A stretch of 64,000 nt of DNA, taken from contig OX638333.1 in the NCBI GenBank assembly GCA_951812895.1, forward strand, positions 1,044,366 to 1,108,365, given 5' to 3'. The stretch comes from an uncultured Roseovarius sp. (GTDB lineage Bacteria; Pseudomonadota; Alphaproteobacteria; Rhodobacterales; Rhodobacteraceae). How positions within the stretch are numbered: the first letter of the stretch is position 1; each line of letters starts with the position of its first letter. The notes beneath the pieces are model-generated. The model was not told the origin of the DNA and made no database searches. It saw only the letters and a program-made list of their open reading frames with translations. The position numbers were made by a program, and so were the translations under genes. Below, one piece after another: positions 25,031-33,406 of the stretch.

Positions 25031-26644
25031 ATGACCAAGAAAACCGATCAAATTTTATTAGATAAATTGGCCTATGCTGCAAAGATGGGCGGAATCTCAC
25101 GCCGATCTTTCATGCACTATTCGATGGTGGCAGGAGTGACAGCAAGCGCAGCCACCGGCTTATGGACCAGCAGTGCCCACGCGCAGGAACCTCGCCGGGG
25201 CGGCACCTTCAAGGTTGGAATGCACGATGGCAACACATCAGATACTCACGACCCGGGCACATACTCCTCGCGTCAGCAGATCTATCTGGCACACCAATAC
25301 CGTAGCTACCTGACATTGATCGAGCCAGACGGCACGCTTGGACCAGATCTTGCGACCAATTGGGCGGCAAACTCGGATGCATCTGTCTGGACGTTTGAGC
25401 TTAACCGTAATGCGTCCTTCCACAGCGGCAGCAAGGTCACATCAAAAGATGTCATCGCCTCGCTCAACCATCACAGAGGAGACGATTCCACGTCGGCGGC
25501 GAAGGCGTTGCTGGCTTCAGTGACGGACATGCAGGCCGATGGGGACAATACTGTCGTCGTCACATTGGATAGCGGCAACGCTGATCTTCCGTGGTTGATG
25601 ACAGACTACCACCTGCCCATCTGTCCGGCCAATGACGACGGAACCATGAACTGGCAAAGCGGCGACGGATCGGGCCCCTACAAGATCGAAAATGGCGAGT
25701 GGGGCGTAAGCTGGAGTCTGAGCCGCCACGAAGGCTGGCATCTCGAAGGTGCCTATTTCGACAAAGTTGAGATGTTGGTTCTCAACGACCCGAACGCGCG
25801 GCAATCCGCATTGGTCACAGGCGACGTGGATGCGGTGACATCAATTGACCTCAAGACTTCGGCGCTCATGGAACGTGATCCGAACATTGCAATTGACAAT
25901 GTGCCTTCCGGCGCGGCGATCACCATGCCGATGCATTGCAACACAGTCCCCTTCGACGACGTCAACGTGCGCAATGCACTCAAGCTGTCGATTGACCGCA
26001 ATGAGATCATCGAGAAGATTGCGTTTGGTGCAGCATCAATCGGCAATGATTTCCACCATTCTCCGGCCCAGCCGTATTGGCCAGACGATGTCGAACAGCG
26101 CGAATATGACCCGGATCAATCCAAGGCGCTTCTCAAGAAAGCTGGCATGGAGGGTCTCACCGTCGACATTTCGACGGCAGACAGCCTGTTCTCGGGAGCA
26201 GTCGACATGTGCGTGCTATACGCGGCGCAAGCAAAGGCCGCCGGCATTACTGTCAACGTGGTGCGTGAGGCCAATGACGGCTACTATAACGATGTTTGGT
26301 TGCAGAAACCGTTTTGTGCAGTGTCTTGGGGGGCACGTCCGACACCGGATGTTATGTACACTTTGGCCTACAAAGATGACGCCGCATGGAACGAGAGCTT
26401 TTGGCAGAATGAGCGGTTTAACGAGTTGCTTCTTCAAGCGAAGGGCGAGCTTGACGACGGCTTGCGTGCAGAAATGTACCGCGAAATGGTGGTCATTGCC
26501 CGCGATGACGGCGGTACCATCATTCCGATGTTCAATAACTTTGTCTATGCACGGCGCAGCAATGTCATGCACGGCCCCAACCTAGCTGCAAGTTGGGAAC
26601 TTGATGGCGCCCGCGGCCCAAGCCGTTGGTGGTTCTCTGGCTGA
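25031..26644 (+). CDS. Peptide/nickel-type ABC substrate-binding protein (Tat-exported)
   Basis: A 537-residue SBP_bac_5 periplasmic binding protein, homologous to the one at 4210-5766. The Tat signal is at residues 24-57 (SRRSFMHYS, a hydrophobic run, then SAHAQEPRRGG). Mature landmarks are SDASVWTFELNRNASFHSGS, YHLPICPAND and YDPDQSKALLKKAGM. The start at 25,031 has AAAGGTG upstream; a much longer frame from 24,764 has no signal-like content. It faces the M24-amidase operon and shares its operator region, so it likely binds the compound that operon breaks down. Permease and ATPase genes are absent. Confidence 0.9.
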   Translation: MTKKTDQILLDKLAYAAKMGGISRRSFMHYSMVAGVTASAATGLWTSSAHAQEPRRGGTFKVGMHDGNTSDTHDPGTYSSRQQIYLAHQYRSYLTLIEPDGTLGPDLATNWAANSDASVWTFELNRNASFHSGSKVTSKDVIASLNHHRGDDSTSAAKALLASVTDMQADGDNTVVVTLDSGNADLPWLMTDYHLPICPANDDGTMNWQSGDGSGPYKIENGEWGVSWSLSRHEGWHLEGAYFDKVEMLVLNDPNARQSALVTGDVDAVTSIDLKTSALMERDPNIAIDNVPSGAAITMPMHCNTVPFDDVNVRNALKLSIDRNEIIEKIAFGAASIGNDFHHSPAQPYWPDDVEQREYDPDQSKALLKKAGMEGLTVDISTADSLFSGAVDMCVLYAAQAKAAGITVNVVREANDGYYNDVWLQKPFCAVSWGARPTPDVMYTLAYKDDAAWNESFWQNERFNELLLQAKGELDDGLRAEMYREMVVIARDDGGTIIPMFNNFVYARRSNVMHGPNLAASWELDGARGPSRWWFSG

Positions 26645-27146
26645 ACATTAGAAAATTCGCGCACAGCCCTATTCCTGGGGCTGTGCCATTCAGCGGTGTA
26701 ATGGTGACGACCGACATACAGAATTGGCTTCCGGGAATACGGCGTGTCGTACTCGCCAATGGCAAAGTTCGCGCACTGATTCGTGCCTGATTGATCTTCG
26801 CAGCGCCTTGGACGAACAGCTGGTTTTTCTGCAACAGGCGGTGCAAGACTTCGCGCATCTGCAGCATTTCGCTTGCTGCGAGCGCGCGCAGCGGGAATTT
26901 CGAATTTAGAGGTTGGGCTCACTGCCGCCATCGGAGCACACGCAGCATTCCTTTGCTGAGCCACGCCAGCGGCTATCGAACGGCCCATTCCGGACATTTA
27001 GCGTGTTCGTCGAATGCTGCGCTCGCAGCCCGCATAGTCGCCATTCGTGCAACACACAGCATTCCTTGCCCGCCGCATGAGCAATCTGCAGTCAAAGCAA
27101 GCTTTGGCTATACAATCGCGGCAGGCACTGCAGCGAGGGTTCGAGA
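26645..27146. repeat. Non-coding stretch with two repeat units
   Basis: About 500 bases between convergent genes with no supportable gene. GCTGCGAGCGCGCGCAGC at about 26,875 matches the copy near 2400. The segment 27,011-27,052 (core GCTGCGCTCGCAGCCCGCAT) matches 30,374-30,415 at all but a few positions. CAGCATTCCTTTGC at about 26,943 and CAGCATTCCTTGCC at 27,057 are an internal near-duplicate. Confidence 0.6.
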
Positions 27147-28088
27147 TCACAAACCCGCAGCCTCGTTCAGGATCACGGCCGCAAAGACGTCCTGATGCGC
27201 GCCACCGATGTTCTTGTAAACGGTGATTTGATCTTCCCTGGTCCGCCCAGCATCTCGTCCTTGAACGAGGTCGAACGCGTCGCCCTGAATATCGTCCCAG
27301 CTAAGTGCACCGGAGGCAACTGGCAGCGTCAGTTCGCCCACCTCATCGCGGCCACGGTCGCAACAGGTAAAGACCGTTCCGCGCCGCATCGCATCATCAT
27401 CCGTCTCGCGCATATCCGGCAGGTAGGATCCCACCAGATCGAGGTGGGCCCCGGGTTTCAGCATTGCACCTTTTACCAGTGGTGCGCGCGACATGGTCAC
27501 GCAGCTGATCACATCCGCCTCTGCCACCGCAGCATCAAGATCCGGCGCGGCCTCGGCATTGATACCCTGCGTGCGCAGCGTGGCCGCCAAGGCCTCGGCC
27601 CGGCGAGCGGTGCGATTCCAAATCCATACACGAGCGATTGACGGGCGTGCCGCAATATGGGCCAAGGCCACATGCGGGCCCAGCCCGCCCGCGCCAACTA
27701 TCAGCAGCTCCTGTGGTTCAGGTGGGGCCAGCAACGCTGTGCCAAGCCCCGAGATGGCAGCGGTCTTGCGATAGGTCATGGCCTCCCCATCAGCCACCAA
27801 CACCGGCGCACCGGTGTGTGCGTCGAACGCCGCAACTGCACCAAGGACCGAACCGATAGGAGGATCAAGATCACGATTGCCGGGAAAGACACCTACCATC
27901 TTGACCACGATCAGTTGCCCGCCCAACCAGCCGGGCAAAGTGACGAACATATTGCCGGTCCCGTTCGGATCCTCGGTATAGACACCGTCTCCCTCTGGCA
28001 TCTTTCCTTCGTGTAGCTTTTGCAGTGCTGGGATCAGGCTGTCGTAAGGAAGCAGCCGATGAACGGTTTCGGCATCAAACATCTGCAT
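27147..28088 (-). CDS. Ornithine cyclodeaminase/mu-crystallin family oxidoreductase
   Basis: A 313-residue NAD(P)-binding enzyme of the OCD/mu-crystallin family, which also includes alanine dehydrogenase (Ala), ketimine reductases and EutC/BhcD-type iminosuccinate reductases. The glycine-rich loop is LLIVGAGGLGPHVALAH (about residues 127-143). The expected N-terminal Lys (VVKMVGVFPGN) and the substrate-binding Arg (MTYRKTAA, followed by GLGTALLAP) are present. The C-terminal motif DLVQGR-x-AGRTREDQITVYKN is standard. It stands between the binding-protein gene and a divergent flavoprotein gene. With a dehydratase and an aspartate dehydrogenase 6 kb away, an imine-reducing role is possible. Specific reaction unknown. 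Confidence 0.85.
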   Translation of the reverse strand: MQMFDAETVHRLLPYDSLIPALQKLHEGKMPEGDGVYTEDPNGTGNMFVTLPGWLGGQLIVVKMVGVFPGNRDLDPPIGSVLGAVAAFDAHTGAPVLVADGEAMTYRKTAAISGLGTALLAPPEPQELLIVGAGGLGPHVALAHIAARPSIARVWIWNRTARRAEALAATLRTQGINAEAAPDLDAAVAEADVISCVTMSRAPLVKGAMLKPGAHLDLVGSYLPDMRETDDDAMRRGTVFTCCDRGRDEVGELTLPVASGALSWDDIQGDAFDLVQGRDAGRTREDQITVYKNIGGAHQDVFAAVILNEAAGL

Positions 28089-28225
28089 GGCACGACTCCT
28101 TCAGGCAAAAACCGGATTCACACCCACCCTAAAGCTCTGAAGCAGAATGCCAAAATTTTCTTTGACCGGATCGCGCGCTGAGACCAGACTTGTCTCTAGC
28201 AATTTATGGGATGAGGACTGCTATC

Positions 28226-30259
28226 ATGAACGCACCTGCCGATGTCTCCAGAACCGATCCGCTTCTTCAACCTTTCAAACTGGGACATCTAAAGCTGCGC
28301 AACCGGATCATGAGCACTTCGCATGCCATAGGTTTTGGCGAGGATGGTATGCCTGCAGGGCGTTACCAGCGCTATCACGAGGCCAAAGCGCAAGGAGGGA
28401 TCGGGCTGACCATGTTTGGCGGGTCGACTAATGTGTCGCGCGACAGTGCCAACACGTTTGGCCAGCTCAGCGCCAGCGATGATCGCGTCATTCCTTTCTT
28501 CCAAGAGTTTGCGGATCGTATTCACAAACATGGGGCGGCTCTCATGTGCCAACTCACCCATCTGGGCGGTCGTAGCCAATGGCGCGGGGACAACTGGCTG
28601 CCAACCATCTCACCCAGCCGGTTCCGCGAGCCACTGCACCGCGGTTTCACCAAGGAAATGCAAGCCGAGGATATCACCCGCGTGATCACAGATTTTGGTC
28701 AGGCCGCGCGGCGCTGTTATGAAGGTGGGCTCGACGGATGCGAACTGCACATCGCCGGGCATCTTATCGGTCAGTTCTGGTCACCCGCCACTAACCAACG
28801 CAGTGACGACTTTGGCGGCAGCCTTGAGAACCGCGCTCGGTTCGGCCTCATGGTACTTGAGGAGATACGTCGTGTGGTCCCGCAGCCCTACCTCGTCGGG
28901 GTGCGCATGGCAGTGGGCGAAGGCGATGGCGGTGTGATGCCGGATGAGGAGTATCTGGCGATGGCCGAGATACTCGAACGTTCCGGCCTGATCGATTTTT
29001 TCAATTTCACTTACGGGCGCATCGACACCGAGGTGGGGCTTGCCCGCTACATGCCGGGCATGGCGTTGGGGTTGGCCCCGCAACTGCGACCGGTGGCAAA
29101 TTTCCGGCAGCATGTGGATTTACCTGTCTTTCACGCAGCCCGGATCAACGACATGGCCACTGCCCGTTTCGCAGTGGCCGAAGGCCATGTCGATCTCATT
29201 GGCATGACACGCGCGCATATTGCCGATCCCCATATCGCGCGAAAGCTTTCGGAAGGGGTGGAGGAGACGATCCGCCCCTGCGTCGGTGCAACTTATTGCT
29301 CATGGCACGGCAGTTGCATTCATAATCCCGCCATCGGCCGCGAGGATGTGCTGCCACATGTGGTCAAAAAGGCCGATACGCCGAAACGTGTCACTGTGGT
29401 CGGTGCAGGCCCCGGCGGGCTGGAAGCCGCGCGCGTCGCCGCTGAACGGGGCCATACCGTTACCCTACTGGAGGCTGCGCCCAAGGCGGGCGGTCAGATC
29501 CTGCTGGCGTCGCAGCTTGACCTGCGTCGCGATCTGATCGGTATTGTCGACTGGCGGGTCAGTGAGTTGGAGCGCCTCGGCGCGACGGTGCGCTACAACA
29601 TGTTGGCGGGCCCCGACCAGGTCGCCGAGACTGAGCCCGACACCGTCGTCATTGCCACTGGCGGCTTGCCCGACCGGCTAGAGGACATCCCCGGCACCGA
29701 GCTTGGGATGCCTCTCTGGGAGGCGCTTGAAGCCACCGCCCCGCCCGAGGGCGACGTTATCTTTTACGATGGGACTGGCACGGCTGCGGGATTGAACGGC
29801 GCGCATACACTGGCAACGGCAGGCACAGCGTTGATTTACGTGACCCCCGACAGAACCGCTGGTGTTGAGATCAGCGAAATCGAACGGCCCCTACAAATGC
29901 GTGCATTCTATAACTCTGGCGCAATACTGTGCCCCGACCTCACACTGCGTCGTGTAGCACGCGACGAAAATCGCCTGCGCCTGACTTTCGAGAACAGCTA
30001 CAGCGGCGACAAAATAGAGATGAACTGCGACACACTGATCTACGAACATGGTACGCTGCCCGCCGATGAGCTCTATCTTGAATTGGCGGGTGTATCGCGT
30101 AATCACGGCTTACCGGACTTGACGGCATGGACAGCCGCGCAGCCGCAACCCGAAAGTGATAGGGAAGGCTTCGATCTCTACCGGATAGGGGATGCCAACT
30201 CGTCGCGAGACATCCACGCCGCGATGCTCGATGCCGCACGGCTCTGCGCGCAACTCTAG
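28226..30259 (+). CDS. OYE/TMADH-family flavin oxidoreductase with FAD/NAD domain
   Basis: A 677-residue two-domain oxidoreductase related to 2,4-dienoyl-CoA reductase, trimethylamine dehydrogenase and amine demethylases. Residues 1-330 form the FMN-binding TIM barrel (FNFTYGRID, ARINDMATARFAVAEGHVDLIGMTRA). From about residue 385 there is a Rossmann domain (VTVVGAGPGGLEAARVAAE) and later an NAD-site region. The [4Fe-4S] region reads PCVGATYCSWHGSC, with Cys at about 352, 358 and 363 and Ala at about 355, where the family usually has the second Cys. The ATG at 28,226 is preceded by GAGG; 28,211 and 28,190 are alternatives. Oxidative N-demethylation of a methylated amine or betaine is a plausible role, given relatives in such pathways. 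Confidence 0.83.
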   Translation: MNAPADVSRTDPLLQPFKLGHLKLRNRIMSTSHAIGFGEDGMPAGRYQRYHEAKAQGGIGLTMFGGSTNVSRDSANTFGQLSASDDRVIPFFQEFADRIHKHGAALMCQLTHLGGRSQWRGDNWLPTISPSRFREPLHRGFTKEMQAEDITRVITDFGQAARRCYEGGLDGCELHIAGHLIGQFWSPATNQRSDDFGGSLENRARFGLMVLEEIRRVVPQPYLVGVRMAVGEGDGGVMPDEEYLAMAEILERSGLIDFFNFTYGRIDTEVGLARYMPGMALGLAPQLRPVANFRQHVDLPVFHAARINDMATARFAVAEGHVDLIGMTRAHIADPHIARKLSEGVEETIRPCVGATYCSWHGSCIHNPAIGREDVLPHVVKKADTPKRVTVVGAGPGGLEAARVAAERGHTVTLLEAAPKAGGQILLASQLDLRRDLIGIVDWRVSELERLGATVRYNMLAGPDQVAETEPDTVVIATGGLPDRLEDIPGTELGMPLWEALEATAPPEGDVIFYDGTGTAAGLNGAHTLATAGTALIYVTPDRTAGVEISEIERPLQMRAFYNSGAILCPDLTLRRVARDENRLRLTFENSYSGDKIEMNCDTLIYEHGTLPADELYLELAGVSRNHGLPDLTAWTAAQPQPESDREGFDLYRIGDANSSRDIHAAMLDAARLCAQL

Positions 30260-30595
30260 CCTGACCCAATGCGGAAATAGAAGCAACTGACATCAGGCCG
30301 ACCAAGCAATCGCACTCGACTGCGGACGGTTTAGAGTTAAAGACGGCCCTTACCGGTCTTTGGACATGGTGTTCGGATGCTGCGCTCGCAGCCCGCATTG
30401 CCGCCATTCGCTGCAAACGTAAAAATCGAGGATGGACGAACTCACGCAACGCGAGACAAAGCGACATCAGTAATTGAATGAATTAGTCAGTCAGTCAGCG
30501 ACAAAATCGCGATGTCCGATGTGGCGCCAACAACGGGCATTGCCGTTGATGAACAAGAGGTGGATTATCGATGATGTCTAAACAAAAAAATCCAA
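30260..30595. repeat. Non-coding stretch with repeat unit
   Basis: Between convergent genes. The segment 30,374-30,415 is the closest partner of 27,011-27,052. TCAGTCAGTCAG at about 30,485 is a short tandem run. No gene seen. Confidence 0.55.
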
Positions 30596-30886
30596 CTAAA
30601 CGATTGCTTTCCCGCGATTAACTGTCCATTTCACGTCGATATCGTCAATTGCACTAAAAAATTCTTTAAAATGAATATGGTCACCATGCTTATCAAATGC
30701 CTCTTGATCGGCAAATACCTCGATGAAAGCACCACGTCCTTCACCTTCTTCGAAAACCAAAACATCAAAACGCAAACAACCTGGCTCATTCGCGCGTGCC
30801 GCTTGTAACTCCTGTCGTGCGGCACCAAGAAATCTCTCCAAGTCTTTCGTCGGAACTTCAAACTCGGCAACCAATCCGCGTTGCAT
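30596..30886 (-). CDS. Antibiotic biosynthesis monooxygenase (ABM) domain protein
   Basis: A 96-residue single-domain protein of the dimeric ferredoxin-like ABM fold. The typical core is EPGCLRFDVLVFEEGEGRG followed by FIEVFADQEAFDKH and a later HFKEFF. The start at 30,886 has GGAG 7 bases upstream. Members act as cofactor-free monooxygenases, heme-degrading enzymes, LsrG-like isomerases or have no known role, so only the fold is assigned. It is a single gene between two repeat-bearing stretches. Confidence 0.8.
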   Translation of the reverse strand: MQRGLVAEFEVPTKDLERFLGAARQELQAARANEPGCLRFDVLVFEEGEGRGAFIEVFADQEAFDKHGDHIHFKEFFSAIDDIDVKWTVNRGKAIV

Positions 30887-31269
30887 AATTGATCTCCTTT
30901 CAATTTTGTACGGACCATTCTTGTCTTGCAGTATTAGCACATTACGCAGAGCTAAGCATCCAACGTGGAAACCGCTCAGAAACTTCCGCTTTGGGTCACT
31001 TAGTTGACATCAATCCAATTTCAGATTGTCCAATTCGAGACTGGATGGTGGTGTCAGCCAAGGGCTCACAGCCGCCTTGCGGCGGTGCAGAGAATGCCAA
31101 GTACTGCAGCTCGCCGAATGTCCGCTCTTTGCGAGGTGCCCAGTTTGATTTGCCAGTGCAGCAAATTCACAATTTCCGTCCCTTGATCATAAACAACCAA
31201 TCTTTCATCTGTTCTTCCGAAGTGATCTTGACGTCCGAATCTGGATGAAATAGGTGGTAATTCTGCTGA
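30887..31269. repeat. Non-coding stretch with repeat-like unit
   Basis: No gene. From about 31,060 to 31,165 there is repeat-like sequence (GGGCTCACAGCCGCCTTGCG, CGAATGTCCGCTCTTTGCGA) that shares the opening string with the unit at about 26,910. Confidence 0.4.
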
Positions 31270-31308
31270 GCGGGCGTTGTGTAGTGGTAAGACCTTAGCC
31301 TTCCAAGC
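31270..31308 (+). pseudogene. 5' half of a tRNA-Gly (TCC), truncated
   Basis: The sequence begins GCGGGCG (5' acceptor strand) and has a D-arm with AGTGGTAAGAC. It continues through the anticodon stem TTAGC and the loop CTTCCAA (anticodon TCC) and stops two bases into the 3' anticodon stem. No matching 3' half with a CGCCCGC acceptor strand follows. An integrase gene starts 127 bases downstream, so this is best read as a tRNA broken at a phage or island attachment site. Confidence 0.7.
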
Positions 31309-31434
31309 ATGCAACATATATTTCCCTGACATTCCCTATGTTGCCAAGCCATTCATTATATGAAATAAATTACCTCTTAGACATTCCTGTAGTTTCCCTA
31401 ATTTTCAATTCATTACCTACAAAAAACGGACAAA

Positions 31435-32421
31435 ATGCCAAAGCTCACAGAAACCTTTGCCCGCAAGGTTCCACAGACAAAAACAGGCACCGACAAGCAC
31501 TGGGATAGCGAGATCAAGGGGCTCGTCCTTTTCGTCGGCAAGCGGTCGAAGACCTGGTACTTCCAAAAGGACGTTGGCGGTCAAACTAAGCGTGTGCTGA
31601 TTGGTCGATTCCCGGTCATCTCTGCCCAAGCCGCGCGTCGGACAGCCATGGGTCTAGCTCTCGAAATGGGACGCGGAGCAGGGAAGATGGCCCAGATCGG
31701 GGCGCCCACTCTAGACGCTGCGTTGGAACGTTATCTGGCGCGTCCCAGGTTGAGGTCCGAGGCACACAAGAGATCTCTTCGCCAACAGTTCGAATTACAT
31801 TTAAAAGAGTGGCTTCAATTGCCGCTAGACGAAATTTCTAAGAAAATGGTGACTGAGAAACATCGCTCTCTTGGCGATCGGCCATCAACTGCAAATCATA
31901 CATTGAAATACTTTCGTACTGTCTGGAACCACGCCCGGCGAGTGTACGATCTGCCGGAGTCCCCAACTCTTGCTGTAGAATGGTATGATGAACGCCCAAA
32001 TGATCAGATCATTGATGATTTGAAGGAATGGAGCAATTCCATCGAAGCTCTGCTCAACCCTATCCACCGTGTCTTTTATGAACTGCTCCTGTTTACAGGC
32101 CTTCGGAAATCTGAAGCGTTCACGCTTGAGTGGGAGAACATCTACGAGGATCGGATCCACCTGCCGATAACAAAGAACGGGAGGAGTTTTGATTTGCCAA
32201 TCTTGCAGGTTCATCATGAAATCTTGGCGCCAGTACGGGGTCTGAGCAGGAAATGGGTGTTTCCGTCGCCTAAATCAGCGACGGGTTACATAACGAACCC
32301 GGCACGGATTGCCTGGAGCCCGCATGCACACAGACGCACTTTTGCGACGGTTGCGATGGAGGCTGGAATTCTAGAGGAAATCGTCGGTCGCCTGGGGGCG
32401 CCGGTAGTGCCCGACGTATAG
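31435..32421 (+). pseudogene. Tyrosine recombinase (integrase), 3'-truncated
   Basis: The 328-codon frame starts with an N-terminal DUF4102-like arm-binding domain (DSEIKGLVLFVGKRSKTWYF). A core-binding domain follows, then a catalytic domain with Arg in FTGLRKSEAF, Lys in PITKNGRSF and the box HAHRRTFATVAMEAG. The frame should continue through LNH and the catalytic Tyr. Instead, after EEIVGRL at about position 32,390 it runs into the antisense strand of acetoacetyl-CoA synthetase and stops at 32,421. The nucleophilic Tyr is therefore lost and the protein should be inactive. The gene follows the truncated tRNA-Gly. Confidence 0.85.
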
Positions 32422-33197
32422 AGAATGTAGGCCGGATGATCGAAAGGCAGTCGCGCAAATTCGGGCTCCGTAATCATGCCGAACGCATCCATGGGCACGG
32501 ATGAGGTAACAGGCGCCTCGCCCTCCCCGCTCAATACCAGGATTTTGACCGACGGCATCTGTGCCATGATCTCGGCGATACGCGTTCCAATGTCATGCTC
32601 CTTGCCACCGTATCGGTAACGCGGTGCGGCAAACAGAACCTTGGGGTCCACCTGACCGATACGATCCACGATCGCGGCTGTCCCGAAATCCGGAGAACAC
32701 GATGTCCAGACGGCCCCGATTGACAGGGCAGCCTGTACGGCCACCAGTCCATCAATCGTGTTTGGCATGACACCCGCCACCCGATCCCCCGGCATCACGC
32801 CTTCAGACCTGAGCCCTTGTGCGACACGGCCAACCCGCTGGCGCAGTTCCGCGCGCGTAATCATATGCTGGGTGCCATCTTCGAGCGCCTCATACACCAC
32901 GACATCCGCCCCCGGACCGCACAACAGGTTCTCGGCGAGGTTCAATCGGGCGTCCGGGAAAAACCGGGCGCCGGTCATCCAGGCGGTTTCATCCGGTACG
33001 AAAAAAACATCGCCCTTCTCACCCTGAACATCCGCAAAATCCCATACCGCGGACCAGAAACGCCCCGGATCGCGGACCGACCAGCGGTGAAGGTCAGTGT
33101 AATTCTTGGGATCAAACCCACAGGCGGTGGCAAATCGCGCCAAGCCGCTTTTGGAAAAGGCCGCCTCACCAGGGGCCCATAGGATATCTTCGTTCAT
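32286..33197 (-). pseudogene. Acetoacetyl-CoA synthetase, C-terminal half deleted
   Basis: The first 270 or so residues are clearly an acetoacetyl-CoA synthetase: FATACGFDPKNYTDLHRWSV near the start, ARLNLAENLL, GAVWTSCSPDFGTAAIVDRI, and then the AMP-binding P-loop YILYTSGTTGAP. Right after the P-loop, at about position 32,395, the frame enters antisense integrase sequence and ends at 32,286. The family is about 650 residues, so more than half, including the adenylate-forming active-site core, is gone. A remnant enzyme would be inactive. The ATG overlaps the stop of a 53-codon frame upstream. The junction marks a deletion or illegitimate recombination. Confidence 0.87.
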
Positions 33198-33355
33198 GTC
33201 AGAACCTTGTCTAGTGCATCAAACCGCGTGGGTTTCGGTGTGCGCGCTTCGCCATCTTTCAGAAAAACCAGGCGGTTGCGCCCTTCCTCCTGAAAACCAG
33301 CGCGCGCATTTTTTGGCGTATCTGCCTGCAGATTAGCGCTATTGGAGAAATCCAT
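33194..33355 (-). CDS. Short ORF translationally coupled to the AACS remnant
   Basis: A 53-codon frame whose TGA overlaps the ATG of the synthetase remnant. The protein ends with RNRLVFLKDGEARTPKPTRF and a DALDKVLT tail, and looks coding rather than random. It may be the tail of a larger gene lost upstream or a genuine small protein. No clear ribosome binding site precedes the ATG at 33,355. I do not recognise a family. Confidence 0.4.
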   Translation of the reverse strand: MDFSNSANLQADTPKNARAGFQEEGRNRLVFLKDGEARTPKPTRFDALDKVLT

Positions 33356-33406
33356 TTAGCCATATGATCTGAACGCTAAACGTAGAAAATCTGACTGCTT
33401 GAGCAT

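Noticed and set aside
19993-28088. Ectoine/hydroxyectoine degradation cluster (eutBCDE, uehABC)
   Set aside because: EutB-, EutC- and EutD-like folds are all present, but gene order differs, no deacetylase of the EutE/DoeB type or aminotransferase is seen, and the amidase and aspartate dehydrogenase do not fit the usual cluster.
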